Below are positions 35,042 through 45,364 of a stretch of DNA of 64,000 nt, piece after piece. The stretch's first letter is position 1. Every line of letters begins with the position of its first letter. Both the position numbers and the translations under genes were made by a program. This DNA comes from Bacillus sp. UNC41MFS5 (lineage in GTDB: Bacteria; Bacillota; Bacilli; Bacillales_B; DSM-18226): contig NZ_KK366017.1 in the NCBI RefSeq assembly GCF_000686805.1, positions 496,001 to 560,000 of the forward strand, read 5' to 3'. The notes under the pieces were generated by a model, which saw only the letters and a list, made by a program, of their open reading frames with translations, was not told the DNA's origin and ran no database searches.

Positions 35042-36394
35042 TTGAAACAGATTAAATCTTTCAGTCATAAAAAAATTCTTGTCCTAGGTTTGGCGAAAAG
35101 CGGGGTAACAGCTGCCGCCCTATTACATAAGCTTGGTGCATTTGTCACAGTTAATGATAAAAAGCCATTTTCGGAAAATCCAGAGGCTCAGGGATTATTA
35201 GAACAAGGGATTAAAGTAATTTGTGGTGATCACCCTATTGAGTTGCTTGATGAAGGATTCGAGTTAATTGTCAAGAATCCCGGTATTCCATATAACAACC
35301 CTATGATTGTAGGCGCTATAGAAAAAGGGATTCCTGTAATTACTGAGGTTGAACTTGCTTATGAAATATCTGAAGCCCCGTTTATTGGGATCACAGGGAC
35401 CAATGGGAAAACCACAACGACAACATTAGTTTATGAGATGCTAAATGAGGGGCAGAAGCACCCGTTAATCGCAGGAAATATTGGTACAGTGGCATCAGGG
35501 GTAGCCGAGGAAGCGACGGCAGAAAATACGATTGTCATTGAATTATCATCTTTTCAGTTAATGGGAATTGACATGTTTAAACCTAAGATTGCCATTCTTA
35601 CGAACCTTTATGATGCCCATTTAGATTATCATGGGACAAAACAGGAATATATTGCTGCAAAGGCAAACATTACAAAAAATCAATCTGAAGTTGACTATCT
35701 TATTGTTAATGCCGATCAGGAAGAAACATTAGAAGTTGCACGCCACTCTAAGGCCAGAATTATTCCTTTTTCGACGAAGAAGAAGCTGTCTGAAGGTGCG
35801 TACCTATCTGATGGCTGGATTATGTTTAATCATGATAAAGTAATGGAAATTGAGAATATAGCTTTACCAGGCAATCACAACCTTGAAAATATCTTATCTG
35901 CTATGGCTGCAGCAAAGCTTTCAGGTGTAGAAAATAGTGCTATCCAGCAGGTTCTACGAACGTTTACTGGTGTCAGGCACCGTCTGCAATACGTAACAGA
36001 AGTGAACGGAAGAAAGTTTTACAATGATTCGAAAGCAACGAATATTTTGGCGACGATTAATGCCTTGGCTGCTTTTGAAGCCCCGGTTGTTCTTCTTGCA
36101 GGTGGCTTGGATCGCGGAAATGAATTTGATGAACTACTTCCTTATTTAAAACATGTAAAAGCAATGATAACCTTTGGGCAAACTGCACCTAAGATGGAAC
36201 GCATAGGGAAGGAAGCGGGAATAAAACTAATCAAGCGTGTCGATAATGTTGACAAGGCAGTGCCTGAGGCTTATCGATACTCTGAATCAGGTGACGTGAT
36301 ATTATTATCTCCAGCATGTGCGAGCTGGGATCAATATAAAACTTTTGAGGTCAGGGGAGACATTTTTATCGATTCGGTGCATAAGCTTAAGTAA
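35042..36394 (+). CDS. murD: UDP-MurNAc-L-Ala:D-Glu ligase MurD
   Basis: A 450-residue Mur ligase that adds D-glutamate. The N-terminal Rossmann domain ([16 protein letters not shown]), the ATP site [13 protein letters not shown] (about residues 116-128), VRHRLQYV and the C-terminal [17 protein letters not shown] match the family. The start TTG 35042 stands one base after the mraY stop, with GAGGTG upstream. A 104-bp non-coding gap with strong inverted repeats separates it from spoVE. Confidence 0.96.
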   Translation: MKQIKSFSHKKILVLGLAKSGVTAAALLHKLGAFVTVNDKKPFSENPEAQGLLEQGIKVICGDHPIELLDEGFELIVKNPGIPYNNPMIVGAIEKGIPVITEVELAYEISEAPFIGITGTNGKTTTTTLVYEMLNEGQKHPLIAGNIGTVASGVAEEATAENTIVIELSSFQLMGIDMFKPKIAILTNLYDAHLDYHGTKQEYIAAKANITKNQSEVDYLIVNADQEETLEVARHSKARIIPFSTKKKLSEGAYLSDGWIMFNHDKVMEIENIALPGNHNLENILSAMAAAKLSGVENSAIQQVLRTFTGVRHRLQYVTEVNGRKFYNDSKATNILATINALAAFEAPVVLLAGGLDRGNEFDELLPYLKHVKAMITFGQTAPKMERIGKEAGIKLIKRVDNVDKAVPEAYRYSESGDVILLSPACASWDQYKTFEVRGDIFIDSVHKLK

Positions 36395-36498
36395 GGGCTT
36401 GTCTTAGTCGAAAAGTACACTTTCACATGTGTACTTGACGCTAAGGCAGTATTAGAGGTTCTGCTAAGCCCTAAAACTAGCAGTTGAGGTGTATGGTG

Positions 36499-37599
36499 GT
36501 GCCGACAAAGAGAACAACTCCTGATTTTATTTTAATGATTGTAACATTCACGCTTCTGGCAATAGGACTTATCATGGTTTACAGTGCAAGTGCTATTTGG
36601 GCTGAATATAAATTTAATGATTCCTTTTTCTTTGCAAAAAGGCAGACTCTTTTTGCCGGAGTTGGAGTGGCTGCCATGTTTTTCATCATGAACATTAATT
36701 ATTGGACATGGCGGACCTGGTCCAAGACCTTTCTACTGGTTTGTTTTGTGTTACTTATCCTTGTGTTAATACCTGGGATTGGAAATGAAAGAAATGGTTC
36801 TCGTAGTTGGATTGGTGTTGGAGCCTTTTCAATCCAGCCTTCGGAATTTATGAAATTGGCAATGATTGCTTTTTTGGCTAAGTATCTTTCCGAGCGGCAG
36901 AAGTTAATTACTTCATTTAAGAAAGGTCTTATTCCTTCATTAGGTCTTGCCTTTCTAGCCTTTTCAATGATTATGCTTCAACCTGATTTAGGCACAGGAA
37001 CTGTGATGATGGGAACCTGTGTTGTGATGATTTTTATTGCTGGTGCTCGTGTAAGTCATTTTGCCTTTCTGGGACTGTTGGGAGTTGCTGGATTTATTGG
37101 TCTAATTGCCTCCGCTCCGTACCGTATTAAACGGATTACATCTTTTTTGGATCCCTGGTCGGATCCGCTTGTAACGGGATTTCAAATTATCCAATCACTC
37201 TATGCGATTGGTCCTGGCGGATTGTTTGGGCTCGGACTTGGCGAGAGCAGGCAGAAGTTCTTCTACCTTCCTGAACCTCAGACAGACTTTATCTTTGCGA
37301 TTCTTTCTGAAGAACTAGGCTTTATTGGTGGTTCATTTATATTACTTTTGTTTGCACTGTTGTTATGGAGAGGGATACGAATCGCATTAGGTGCACCGGA
37401 TTTATATGGCAGCTTTCTAGCTGTAGGAATCATCGCCATGGTAGCGATTCAGGTTATGATTAATATTGGTGTTGTTACAGGTCTAATGCCTGTTACAGGC
37501 ATTACCTTGCCATTTTTAAGCTATGGAGGTTCTAGTTTGACCTTGATGTTAATGGCGATTGGTGTTCTCCTTAATATCAGCAGGTATTCGAGATTATGA
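36499..37599 (+). CDS. spoVE: SEDS glycosyltransferase SpoVE (sporulation FtsW paralogue)
   Basis: A 366-residue polytopic SEDS protein with ten membrane helices, the same length as B. subtilis SpoVE. It polymerises peptidoglycan with SpoVD during cortex formation. Signature segments are MVYSASAIWAEYKF, RNGSRSWIG, QPSEFMKLAMI, QPDLGTGTVM, LPEPQTDFIFAI and LPFLSYGGSS. GTG 36499 is chosen among clustered ATG/GTG codons because it stands 7 bases after GAGGTG and gives the family N-terminus. Confidence 0.94.
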   Translation: MPTKRTTPDFILMIVTFTLLAIGLIMVYSASAIWAEYKFNDSFFFAKRQTLFAGVGVAAMFFIMNINYWTWRTWSKTFLLVCFVLLILVLIPGIGNERNGSRSWIGVGAFSIQPSEFMKLAMIAFLAKYLSERQKLITSFKKGLIPSLGLAFLAFSMIMLQPDLGTGTVMMGTCVVMIFIAGARVSHFAFLGLLGVAGFIGLIASAPYRIKRITSFLDPWSDPLVTGFQIIQSLYAIGPGGLFGLGLGESRQKFFYLPEPQTDFIFAILSEELGFIGGSFILLLFALLLWRGIRIALGAPDLYGSFLAVGIIAMVAIQVMINIGVVTGLMPVTGITLPFLSYGGSSLTLMLMAIGVLLNISRYSRL

Positions 37600-37604
37600 A
37601 CCTT

Positions 37605-37635
37605 CACCCTGTTTAGCGGCAGGGTTCTTTTTATT
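37605..37635 (+). terminator. Weak terminator after spoVE
   Basis: ACCCTG / CAGGGT stem with a T-rich tail. The stem is short. Confidence 0.55.
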
Positions 37636-37752
37636 TTAGGATGTGTTAATTTACAATTAGATAACATTCTTTTTTCATTTGCGTTATTTCGATTGTTTTT
37701 ATAGTAAGATAGTGTAGGCGTTAGGTGTTAAATAGTTAATGAGGTGGAAAAA

Positions 37753-38856
37753 ATGAAAATAGTAGTTAGTGGCGGAGGGACTGGCGGGCATATCTATCCT
37801 GCTCTCGCACTCATTCGTGAAATACAAAAACAGAACAAAGAGGCACAATTTTTATACATAGGAACTACTAATGGCTTGGAAAGCAAAATAGTTCCGAGAG
37901 AGAATATTGATTTTAAAGCGATTCATATTACAGGTTTTAAAAGAAAACTATCCTTTGAAAATGTAAAAACGGTACTCCGCTTCCTAAAAGGGGTGAAAGA
38001 CAGTAAAAAAATGTTAAAGGAATTCAGACCAGACATTGTTATCGGAACAGGCGGGTATGTTTGCGGACCTGTAGTGTACGCTGCATCAAAGTTGGGCATC
38101 CCTACGATCATTCACGAACAAAATAGTGTTCCTGGGTTAACTAATAAATTTTTAAGCAGATATGTAAATAAGATTGCCATTTGTTTTGACGAGGCAAAAG
38201 AGTATTTTCCAGTACAGAAAACAGTATTTACGGGGAATCCTCGTGCATCTGAAGTAATTGGCAAGGACGGGATTCAAGGTCGTCTTGCTGCTGGACTTAG
38301 TGCAACCATGCCAGTGGTTTTAATCTTCGGTGGTAGTCGTGGTGCGAGGCCGATAAATGAGGCAGTCGTGAAGGCATTTGCTGATTTGGCTGAGAAACCA
38401 TATCAAGTCCTTTATATTACGGGAGACGTCCATTATGAGGATGTCAAAAAGGAAGTTGAATTAATTGGAAACCCTAAAAATGTAGTGATTAAACCGTTTA
38501 TTCATAATATGCCAGAAGTACTTGCCGGGGTAGATTTAGTGGTTTCGAGAGCAGGAGCTACGACACTTGCAGAAATAACCTCACTTGGTATCCCAAGCAT
38601 CTTAGTCCCAAGTCCCTATGTAACAAATAATCATCAAGAGAAAAACGCTAGGTCGTTAAGTGATCACGGGGCTGCAGAATTAGTATTAGAAAAGGATCTA
38701 AATAATAATAGTCTTGTGAACCATATCGATCGTATTCTTTTAAATAAAGATAAATTAAAAGAAATGAAGGTAAAGGCTAAAAAAATGGGTGTTCCAGATT
38801 CTGCTTTCAGATTGTATTCGTTAATGCAAGAACTGATAAAAACAAATCGAAAGTAG
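37753..38856 (+). CDS. murG: UDP-GlcNAc:undecaprenyl-PP-MurNAc-pentapeptide transferase MurG
   Basis: A 367-residue GT-B glycosyltransferase at the inner membrane face, converting lipid I to lipid [18 protein letters not shown] at the N-terminus, [25 protein letters not shown] and the nucleotide-binding [10 protein letters not shown] and [11 protein letters not shown] segments are all present. GAGGTGG precedes ATG 37753; the GTG 37744 lies within this site. Confidence 0.97.
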   Translation: MKIVVSGGGTGGHIYPALALIREIQKQNKEAQFLYIGTTNGLESKIVPRENIDFKAIHITGFKRKLSFENVKTVLRFLKGVKDSKKMLKEFRPDIVIGTGGYVCGPVVYAASKLGIPTIIHEQNSVPGLTNKFLSRYVNKIAICFDEAKEYFPVQKTVFTGNPRASEVIGKDGIQGRLAAGLSATMPVVLIFGGSRGARPINEAVVKAFADLAEKPYQVLYITGDVHYEDVKKEVELIGNPKNVVIKPFIHNMPEVLAGVDLVVSRAGATTLAEITSLGIPSILVPSPYVTNNHQEKNARSLSDHGAAELVLEKDLNNNSLVNHIDRILLNKDKLKEMKVKAKKMGVPDSAFRLYSLMQELIKTNRK

Positions 38857-38917
38857 CCCAAAAAATTTTTTAGCATAAACTGAAATAAATGCATCTAGGA
38901 AAGTTAGGGTGATAAAA

Positions 38918-39826
38918 ATGGACGGAATCTTAAACGAGTTACAAACTTTATATATTGGCAAGGTTAAGGAAAATGAACCTTTAGCCAATCATACAACGAT
39001 GAAAATAGGGGGCCCTGCAGACCTTTTTATTGAACCGTCTTCAGTTGAAAATTTAAAAACCGTCATGAATGTGATTGAAAAACATGATTTGCCATGGCGT
39101 GCGATTGGCCGTGGGTCGAACCTGTTAGTGTCGGATAAGGGGATTGAAGGGGTAGTTATCAAGCTTAGTTCTGGAATGGATCACCTTGAGATTAACGATA
39201 CAAGTATTACTGTTGGTGGTGGCCACTCCCTCGTCAGCTTATCAACACTAATAAGTAAAAAAGGGCTTGCGGGTCTGGAGTTTGCTAGTGGAATCCCTGG
39301 CTCAGTTGGTGGGGCAGTTTATATGAATGCAGGTGCACATGGTTCGGATATTAGTAAAATCTTAACCAAAGCACATATTTTATTTGATGATGGAAAAATG
39401 GAATGGCTCTCAAATCAAGAAATGGGGTTCTCCTATAGGACTTCAATCCTGCAAAAAACTCGTCCAGGAATTGTTGTGGAAGCTGTTTTTGATCTTGTGA
39501 AAGGTGATCGAGCAGCCATTGTCGCTCAAATGCAAAAAAACAAAGATTATCGGAAAGAGACCCAGCCATGGAATTTTCCGTGTGCTGGAAGTATTTTTAG
39601 AAATCCACTCCCAAATTACGCCGGGAAATTAATTGAAACCGCTGGGTTAAAGGGATTTAGTATTGGCGGTGCAAAGATTTCGGAAATGCATGGGAATTTT
39701 ATTGTAAATGCTGGAGGTGCCACTGCAGAGGATGTGCTGGCATTAATTCAACATGTCAAGGATACCATCTTTAGCTTATATGAAGTAAAAATGGAAACCG
39801 AGGTTGAAATAATCGGTAGAAAGTAA
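38918..39826 (+). CDS. murB: UDP-N-acetylenolpyruvoylglucosamine reductase MurB (type II)
   Basis: A 302-residue FAD enzyme that makes UDP-MurNAc. [14 protein letters not shown], the FAD-binding [43 protein letters not shown] and CAGSIFRNP (catalytic Ser) are family blocks. The length and lack of the extra type I domain show the type IIa form of Bacillota. The start ATG 38918 has a GGGTGAT site. Confidence 0.96.
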   Translation: MDGILNELQTLYIGKVKENEPLANHTTMKIGGPADLFIEPSSVENLKTVMNVIEKHDLPWRAIGRGSNLLVSDKGIEGVVIKLSSGMDHLEINDTSITVGGGHSLVSLSTLISKKGLAGLEFASGIPGSVGGAVYMNAGAHGSDISKILTKAHILFDDGKMEWLSNQEMGFSYRTSILQKTRPGIVVEAVFDLVKGDRAAIVAQMQKNKDYRKETQPWNFPCAGSIFRNPLPNYAGKLIETAGLKGFSIGGAKISEMHGNFIVNAGGATAEDVLALIQHVKDTIFSLYEVKMETEVEIIGRK

Positions 39827-40073
39827 GAAAAATGGAAGGATTTATACTTGATTTCCAAAGAAATTATCCTTACTTTTCTTGTAAGAAATGTCGTCCGAAT
39901 GACAAATATTGTGTTATAATTACTGATAATATTATAGGTGCAACCTCGAAAAAGTTAGAGACGGCATGGTTTTTCGTGCCGTTGTTTCTCTTTTCAAGGT
40001 AACACTATCGAATGTTGGACAGGCTTAGTCTACTTATTTTAGAGCAGCTGCTTTTTATGTGGAGGAATTTTAA

Positions 40074-40865
40074 ATGGAAAAAGGTAAAATTGTAGCTCTC
40101 GAGGACCGTATTCCTAAGCTAAAGGAGCAAAGACGAAGAAAAGCAAACAGACGCCTTGTACTCCTGTTAATTCTGTTTTTTACAATGATAGTAGTTATCG
40201 CCTATTCACAATCACCTTTAAGCCATGTAAAGACGATAACGATAAAAGGAAATGGTGTGTATTCTGATACGGAATTGATCAGTCAGAGCGGCCTTTCGAA
40301 TAATACGAATATTTGGAAAATCAAAACGGATGAAACGGCATCGAGAATAAAGCGTCTATCTGAGATAAAGACAGTTACCATCAAGACTCATTGGCCAAAT
40401 ACAGTGGTCATCCAAGTAAAAGAACATAAAAGAATTGCTTATCTAAAAAAAGCAAATAAATTTTTACCAATTATGGAGAATGGGAAAATATTGAACGAAA
40501 AAGCAGCAAAGAAAATTCCTGTAAATTCTCCAATTTTATTCGAGTTTAAAGAAGGTGCAGCCCTCAATCAAATGGTAAAAGAGTTAGAAAAACTTCCTAG
40601 TGAAATATCAAACTCTATCTCTGAAATCCATTATACTCCGAAAAAAACTGATCAATATCATATTTCCTTATTTATGAATGATGGATTTGAGGTGAGTGCC
40701 ACATTAAGAAGTTTCTCGGAAAAAATGGTACATTATCCCTCAATTATCTCTCAAATTGATCCCAACAAAAAGGGAATCATTGACCTAGAAGTAGGAACGT
40801 ATTTTAAGGCTTTTGACACCGAAGTGGAGGAAAAAGAAGTTGAGCAAGATAAGGGTGAAGGGTAA
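40074..40865 (+). CDS. divIB: Cell division protein DivIB (FtsQ)
   Basis: A 263-residue bitopic protein: basic cytoplasmic N-terminus (about 1-30), transmembrane helix (about 28-47), extracellular POTRA domain beginning HVKTITIKGNGVYSDTELI, the beta domain, and a short acidic tail (EVEEKEVEQDKGEG). It joins FtsL and DivIC in the divisome. The ribosome site is TGGAGGAA. The last 26 bases overlap ylxW. Confidence 0.94.
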   Translation: MEKGKIVALEDRIPKLKEQRRRKANRRLVLLLILFFTMIVVIAYSQSPLSHVKTITIKGNGVYSDTELISQSGLSNNTNIWKIKTDETASRIKRLSEIKTVTIKTHWPNTVVIQVKEHKRIAYLKKANKFLPIMENGKILNEKAAKKIPVNSPILFEFKEGAALNQMVKELEKLPSEISNSISEIHYTPKKTDQYHISLFMNDGFEVSATLRSFSEKMVHYPSIISQIDPNKKGIIDLEVGTYFKAFDTEVEEKEVEQDKGEG

Positions 40866-41550
40866 GCATGTTGTTTTGTCCCTGGTCTGCCTTGTATTAG
40901 GATTTTTGATTGCCTTTTCCTATCATTTAACACAAATGGAAATGAACAAAGGGAACCCCAATGTTTCTGATGGACAGTGGGAACAGACCCTTGCACTTCG
41001 AAACCAATTAATTAGCGAAGAAAAAAGTAATCGTGAACTGCAAAAGGAATTAAATCAAAAACAAGACTTGGTTCTTAAAAATGAGAAAGATCTTTCTAAA
41101 GAAGCAGAGGTTTATGAGAATCTCGCTGAAGATGCTGAGAAATATCGAATGTTCTTGGGGAAAGTGAAGGTTAAAGGTAAAGGAGTCAAGATTACACTGA
41201 CGGATGGTGCTTACGACCCGAAAGAGGATAATATCAATAATTATCTTGTCCATGAACATCATGTATTTAAAGTCGTAAACGAGCTTTATATATCTGGGGC
41301 AGCAGCAGTTGCCATAAATGGACAAAGGCTGACAAGCCATTCTTATATTATTTGTAATGGACCAGTTATTACTGTTGATGGAATTGAGCATCCAGCCCCC
41401 TTCATAATTTCAGCAATCGGAGATCCTGAAGTTCTCTCTTCATCCATAAATCTTATAGGAGGGGTGAAAGATCAGTTAGTAAACGATAATATTGTTTTTA
41501 CTTTGGAAAAAGATGATGAAATTGTTCTAGATCCCATCCTAGGAAGTTAG
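40840..41550 (+). CDS. ylxW: DUF881 protein YlxW
   Basis: A 236-residue membrane protein with one N-terminal helix (about residues 10-30), a coiled coil (about 45-105) and the DUF881 domain (GKGVKITLTDGAY, NELYISGAAAVAINGQRL, APFIISAIGDPEVL). DUF881 proteins flank sbp in the division clusters of Bacillota, and their role is not settled. The start TTG 40840 lies within the divIB end, 8 bases after GGAGG. Confidence 0.88.
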   Translation: MSKIRVKGKHVVLSLVCLVLGFLIAFSYHLTQMEMNKGNPNVSDGQWEQTLALRNQLISEEKSNRELQKELNQKQDLVLKNEKDLSKEAEVYENLAEDAEKYRMFLGKVKVKGKGVKITLTDGAYDPKEDNINNYLVHEHHVFKVVNELYISGAAAVAINGQRLTSHSYIICNGPVITVDGIEHPAPFIISAIGDPEVLSSSINLIGGVKDQLVNDNIVFTLEKDDEIVLDPILGS

Positions 41551-41599
41551 TCTTGAGTAATGTCCACGATATGATAATTTAAAAGGTTAGGTGAAAAAA

Positions 41600-42331
41600 G
41601 TGGACAAGAAAAAAATAAATTTAAGTTTTACTTTGATTGCAGTCTTAGTAGGATTCATGATTGCTATCCAGTTTCAAACAGTAAAAAAGCCTGTTGAACG
41701 TGATACTCGTGATATATGGCAACTTCGTGATGCAATATTAAAAGAAAAAGAACTTCAATCCAACTTATTAAGTGAAATTCGGTCAAATGAAGAAAAACTG
41801 GCAGCCTATGAATCTAAACGAAAACAAAGCAAGGAACAAGCCTTAAGTGATACATTAACGGAATTAAAGCTTGAAGCAGGACTGTCTGAAATTACTGTTC
41901 CTGGTATTAAATTAAAGATTGAACCAGTAATCGAAGAAATTGAAACTGGTACACCTGTTAATAGAGTTATTCCACCTGAACTTTTAACAAGATTGCTAAA
42001 CGAATTGAATATGTACGAAGCGAAATATGTAGCAATTGATGGGAAGAGAATTATTAATACCACTGTAATTCGCGATATCAATATGGAAACAAAAATTGAT
42101 GGGCATACGATTGAAAGGTTGCCAATAGAAGTTGTTGTAGGTGTAGATGATAACTCTACAGCTGAAAAATTATATAATCGGATGAAAGTATCAAAAGCAA
42201 CGGAAGAATTCTTTATTGAAAATCTAAGACTTTCGATTTCAAAACCAATTCCGAACTTAACGGTACCAGCCTACGATGATTCCATACGCATCCGCTACAT
42301 GGAACCGACAAAAGAAGGAGGCGATTCTTAA
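41600..42331 (+). CDS. ylxX: DUF881 protein YlxX
   Basis: A 243-residue paralogue of YlxW with the same layout: a transmembrane helix (about 6-26), a coiled coil (about 40-85) and a DUF881 domain (LSEITVPGIKLKIEP, LLNELNMYEAKYVAIDGKRI). Start GTG 41600 has AGGTGA upstream; GTG 41591 is a less likely alternative. Its stop overlaps the sbp start (TAATG). Confidence 0.87.
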   Translation: MDKKKINLSFTLIAVLVGFMIAIQFQTVKKPVERDTRDIWQLRDAILKEKELQSNLLSEIRSNEEKLAAYESKRKQSKEQALSDTLTELKLEAGLSEITVPGIKLKIEPVIEEIETGTPVNRVIPPELLTRLLNELNMYEAKYVAIDGKRIINTTVIRDINMETKIDGHTIERLPIEVVVGVDDNSTAEKLYNRMKVSKATEEFFIENLRLSISKPIPNLTVPAYDDSIRIRYMEPTKEGGDS

Positions 42332-42693
42332 TGTGGCTTCCATTTATAGGATTAATAATTGGAATTATTCTTGGGCTATTAACAGAAATACGTATTCCTG
42401 AAGAATATTCCAATTATTTGTCGATTGCTGTCTTAGCGGCATTCGACACTCTTTTCGGTGGGATCAGGGCATACCTGCAAAATATATATGATGAAAAAGT
42501 GTTTGTATCAGGGTTCTTTTTTAATATTATACTTGCTGCAAGTTTAGCTTTTCTCGGTGTTAATCTTGGTGTAGACTTATATTTAGCGGCAGTTTTCGCG
42601 TTTGGTGTCAGATTGTTTCAGAATATTGCCGTAATAAGGCGAATATTATTGACAAAATGGTCAACGAACAAAGAAAAAGTAGAAAAAAATTGA
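42331..42693 (+). CDS. sbp: Small basic protein Sbp (DUF1290)
   Basis: A 120-residue membrane protein with three hydrophobic helices and the DUF1290 signature IPEEYSNYLSIAVLAAFDTLFGG, GFFFNIILAASLAFLG and a basic C-terminus. Function is not known; it is linked by position to ftsA-ftsZ. Coupled to ylxX. Confidence 0.92.
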   Translation: MWLPFIGLIIGIILGLLTEIRIPEEYSNYLSIAVLAAFDTLFGGIRAYLQNIYDEKVFVSGFFFNIILAASLAFLGVNLGVDLYLAAVFAFGVRLFQNIAVIRRILLTKWSTNKEKVEKN

Positions 42694-42701
42694 ATTTTTT
42701 T

Positions 42702-42730
42702 AAAGGGAATCATTTAGTTGTGACGAATAA
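42702..42730 (+). promoter_or_regulatory. Probable sigma-H promoter of ftsA-ftsZ
   Basis: AAAGGGAAT (42702-42710) and GACGAATAA (42722-42730) with an 11-bp spacer fit the sigma-H -35 (RnAGGAWWW, one mismatch) and -10 (RnnGAATWW) well. B. subtilis ftsAZ has a sigma-H promoter used at sporulation. An overlapping TTGTGA-17-TATGTA could serve sigma-A. Confidence 0.6.
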
Positions 42731-42819
42731 TTTTATATGATATGTATACTGAACTTTTATTGAACAAAAAAAATATAGTTGTTGTTCAACTTAAGGAAAT
42801 CTAAAGGAGGTGCCAAAGA

Positions 42820-44118
42820 ATGAACAGCAATGAAATATATGTTAGTCTTGACATCGGTACATCCAGTGTGAAAGTAATCATTGGTGAAATGGTCAATGAC
42901 TCGGGTAAAGACTCATTAAATATAATTGGTGTTGGAAATGTGAAATCCGAAGGATTACGCAAAGGTTCAATTGTTGATATGGACGACACCGTTCATTCGA
43001 TTAGAAGGGCGATAGAGCAGGCAGAAAGAATGATTGGGATGGAAATCAGGGATGTGGTGGTTGGCATTTCAGGTAACAATGTCATGCTTCAACATTGTCA
43101 TGGTATTGTAGCTGTTTCCAGCCAAAATAGAGAGATTACGAATGAAGACGTCATTCGTGTCATTGAAGCATCACACGTTGGTTCGATACCGCCTGAAAGA
43201 GAAAACATCGGAGTTATCCGAAAACAATTTATCCTTGATGGTAAAGATGAAATTAACGACCCCCGCGGTATGATAGGGGTTCGTTTGGAAATGGATGGTA
43301 CACTTATTACTGGCTCCAAATCGATTATCATTAATACCCTTCGATGTGTTGAACGTGCCGGTCTAGAAATAGTGGATATTGTTCTACAGCCGTTGGCAGC
43401 AGGTGATTATGCACTTTCAAAAGATGAGAAAAACCTCGGTGTCGCTCTCATCGATCTTGGTGGCGGATCAACTACGATAGCTGTTTTCGAGGAAGGTTTT
43501 ATTTCACAAACAAGTGTTATTCCGATTGGCGGAGACTATATTACAAAAGATATTTCTGTAGGCCTACGGACCTCGACAGAAGATGCAGAAAAAATAAAAA
43601 TAAAACATGGACATGCATTCTATGACGAAGCGTCAGAAGATGAAGTGTTCAGTGTACCAATCATTGGCAGTGATCAGCATCAACAATTTAATCAGCTAGA
43701 AATTTCTGATGTTATTGAAGCGAGAATGGAAGAGATTTTTGAACTAGTACTGCATGAAATGAAACGCTTAGGATATAGTGACCTACCGGGTGGTTATGTA
43801 TTAACTGGTGGAATTGCAAATATGCAAGGTGTCCTAGAGCTTGCTCAAGTAATTCTTCAAAATCGAGTCCGCATTGCCGTGCCTGATTATATTGGTGTTA
43901 GAGAACCTCAATATACCACAGCGGTTGGTTTAATTAAGTATGCTTACAAGAATGCAAGATTACCAGGTGGACACGTTGGTTCTTCAACCATTTCTGAACC
44001 TGCCGAAAAGAGAGCACCTAAACAACATCAACAACCTAAACAACAAAAAGTAGAAAAACATCCGGAAGAAAAGATGTCATCAAAAGTAAAAAAATTCCTT
44101 GGTTACTTTTTCGAGTAG
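42820..44118 (+). CDS. ftsA: Cell division protein FtsA
   Basis: A 432-residue actin-fold ATPase that ties FtsZ filaments to the membrane. VSLDIGTSSVKVIIGE (phosphate 1), ALIDLGGGSTTIAVFEEG (phosphate 2) and the SHS2-like 1C domain are seen, then YVLTGGIANMQGV, a Gln/Lys-rich linker (HQQPKQQKVEKH) and an amphipathic membrane-targeting helix (SSKVKKFLGYFFE). Perfect AAAGGAGGTG ribosome site. Confidence 0.97.
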   Translation: MNSNEIYVSLDIGTSSVKVIIGEMVNDSGKDSLNIIGVGNVKSEGLRKGSIVDMDDTVHSIRRAIEQAERMIGMEIRDVVVGISGNNVMLQHCHGIVAVSSQNREITNEDVIRVIEASHVGSIPPERENIGVIRKQFILDGKDEINDPRGMIGVRLEMDGTLITGSKSIIINTLRCVERAGLEIVDIVLQPLAAGDYALSKDEKNLGVALIDLGGGSTTIAVFEEGFISQTSVIPIGGDYITKDISVGLRTSTEDAEKIKIKHGHAFYDEASEDEVFSVPIIGSDQHQQFNQLEISDVIEARMEEIFELVLHEMKRLGYSDLPGGYVLTGGIANMQGVLELAQVILQNRVRIAVPDYIGVREPQYTTAVGLIKYAYKNARLPGGHVGSSTISEPAEKRAPKQHQQPKQQKVEKHPEEKMSSKVKKFLGYFFE

Positions 44119-44156
44119 GCTAATCGAAAAGAAATCGACGAATTAGGAGGATTGTC

Positions 44157-45293
44157 ATGTTAGAATTTGATACAAATTTAGATTCTCTTGCAACTATAAA
44201 AGTAATCGGTGTTGGCGGCGGCGGCAATAACGCGGTAAATCGAATGATTGAACATGGCGTTCAAGGAGTAGAATTTATCGCTGTAAATACTGATGCTCAA
44301 GCACTAAATCTTTCCAAAGCAGAAGTTAAGATGCAAATTGGTGCTAAACTGACCCGTGGACTAGGAGCAGGTGCTAATCCAGATGTTGGAAAGAAAGCTG
44401 CTGAAGAAAGTAAAGAACAATTGGAAGCAGCATTAAGTGGCGCGGACATGGTATTTGTTACTGCAGGAATGGGCGGAGGTACAGGTACAGGTGCAGCACC
44501 AGTTATTGCCCAAATTGCTCGTGATTTAGGTGCATTAACTGTTGGTGTAGTTACACGTCCGTTCACATTTGAAGGTAAAAAGCGGTCAGGCCAAGCTTCA
44601 GGTGGAATTGGTGCGATGAAAGATGCGGTCGATACACTTATCGTGATTCCTAACGATCGTCTACTAGAAATCGTTGATAAAAGTACGCCAATGCTGGAAG
44701 CATTCCGTGAAGCAGATAATGTACTTCGTCAGGGTGTACAAGGTATTTCAGATTTAATTGCTGTACCTGGTCTTATTAACTTGGACTTTGCTGATGTTAA
44801 AACAATCATGTCTAATAAGGGTTCTGCCTTAATGGGTATTGGTGTATCTGCTGGTGAAAACCGTGCCGCAGAAGCTGCAAAGAAAGCGATTAGTTCTCCA
44901 CTATTAGAAACATCCATTGATGGGGCACAAGGTGTATTAATGAACATTACAGGCGGTACAAACTTAAGTCTTTATGAAGTACAAGAAGCTGCCGATATCG
45001 TAGCAACCGCTTCTGATCAGGAAGTAAATATGATTTTTGGTTCTGTTATCAATGAAACTCTTAAAGATGAAATTATTGTTACTGTCATTGCAACAGGATT
45101 TAAAGAAGAAACCATCCAGCCAAAAGCTACCCGTCCTACTTTTGGACAGGCTAAGCCACAGATGGGTAATGTTAAAAGAGAACAGCCAAAACGCGAAGAG
45201 GTTCAGCAAGAGCCTGTCCGCCATACACAAGTTTCCCAAGAAGAAACATTAGATATTCCAACTTTCTTACGGAACCGCAATCGTAGAAGGTAA
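44157..45293 (+). CDS. ftsZ: Cell division protein FtsZ
   Basis: A 378-residue tubulin-like GTPase that forms the Z ring. [14 protein letters not shown], the tubulin signature [13 protein letters not shown], the T7 loop [11 protein letters not shown] and the C-terminal peptide [14 protein letters not shown] (which binds FtsA and SepF) are intact. The ribosome site is AGGAGGATT. It shares the upstream sigma-H-type promoter with ftsA and ends in a strong hairpin. Confidence 0.99.
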   Translation: MLEFDTNLDSLATIKVIGVGGGGNNAVNRMIEHGVQGVEFIAVNTDAQALNLSKAEVKMQIGAKLTRGLGAGANPDVGKKAAEESKEQLEAALSGADMVFVTAGMGGGTGTGAAPVIAQIARDLGALTVGVVTRPFTFEGKKRSGQASGGIGAMKDAVDTLIVIPNDRLLEIVDKSTPMLEAFREADNVLRQGVQGISDLIAVPGLINLDFADVKTIMSNKGSALMGIGVSAGENRAAEAAKKAISSPLLETSIDGAQGVLMNITGGTNLSLYEVQEAADIVATASDQEVNMIFGSVINETLKDEIIVTVIATGFKEETIQPKATRPTFGQAKPQMGNVKREQPKREEVQQEPVRHTQVSQEETLDIPTFLRNRNRRR

Positions 45294-45307
45294 AAAAGTG
45301 AATAATT

Positions 45308-45348
45308 ATACAAAAGACACGGCCTGTTTTGGGTCGTGTCTTTTGTAT
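45308..45348 (+). terminator. Terminator after ftsZ
   Basis: A 17-bp stem (ATACAAAAGACACGGCC / GGTCGTGTCTTTTGTAT), palindromic enough to act on either strand. Confidence 0.88.
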
Positions 45349-45364
45349 GTTTTAAATAAAAATG

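Noticed and set aside
39915..39920. TATAAT as a sigma-A promoter for divIB
   Set aside because: No -35 element at 16-18 bp could be found; kept only as a remark.
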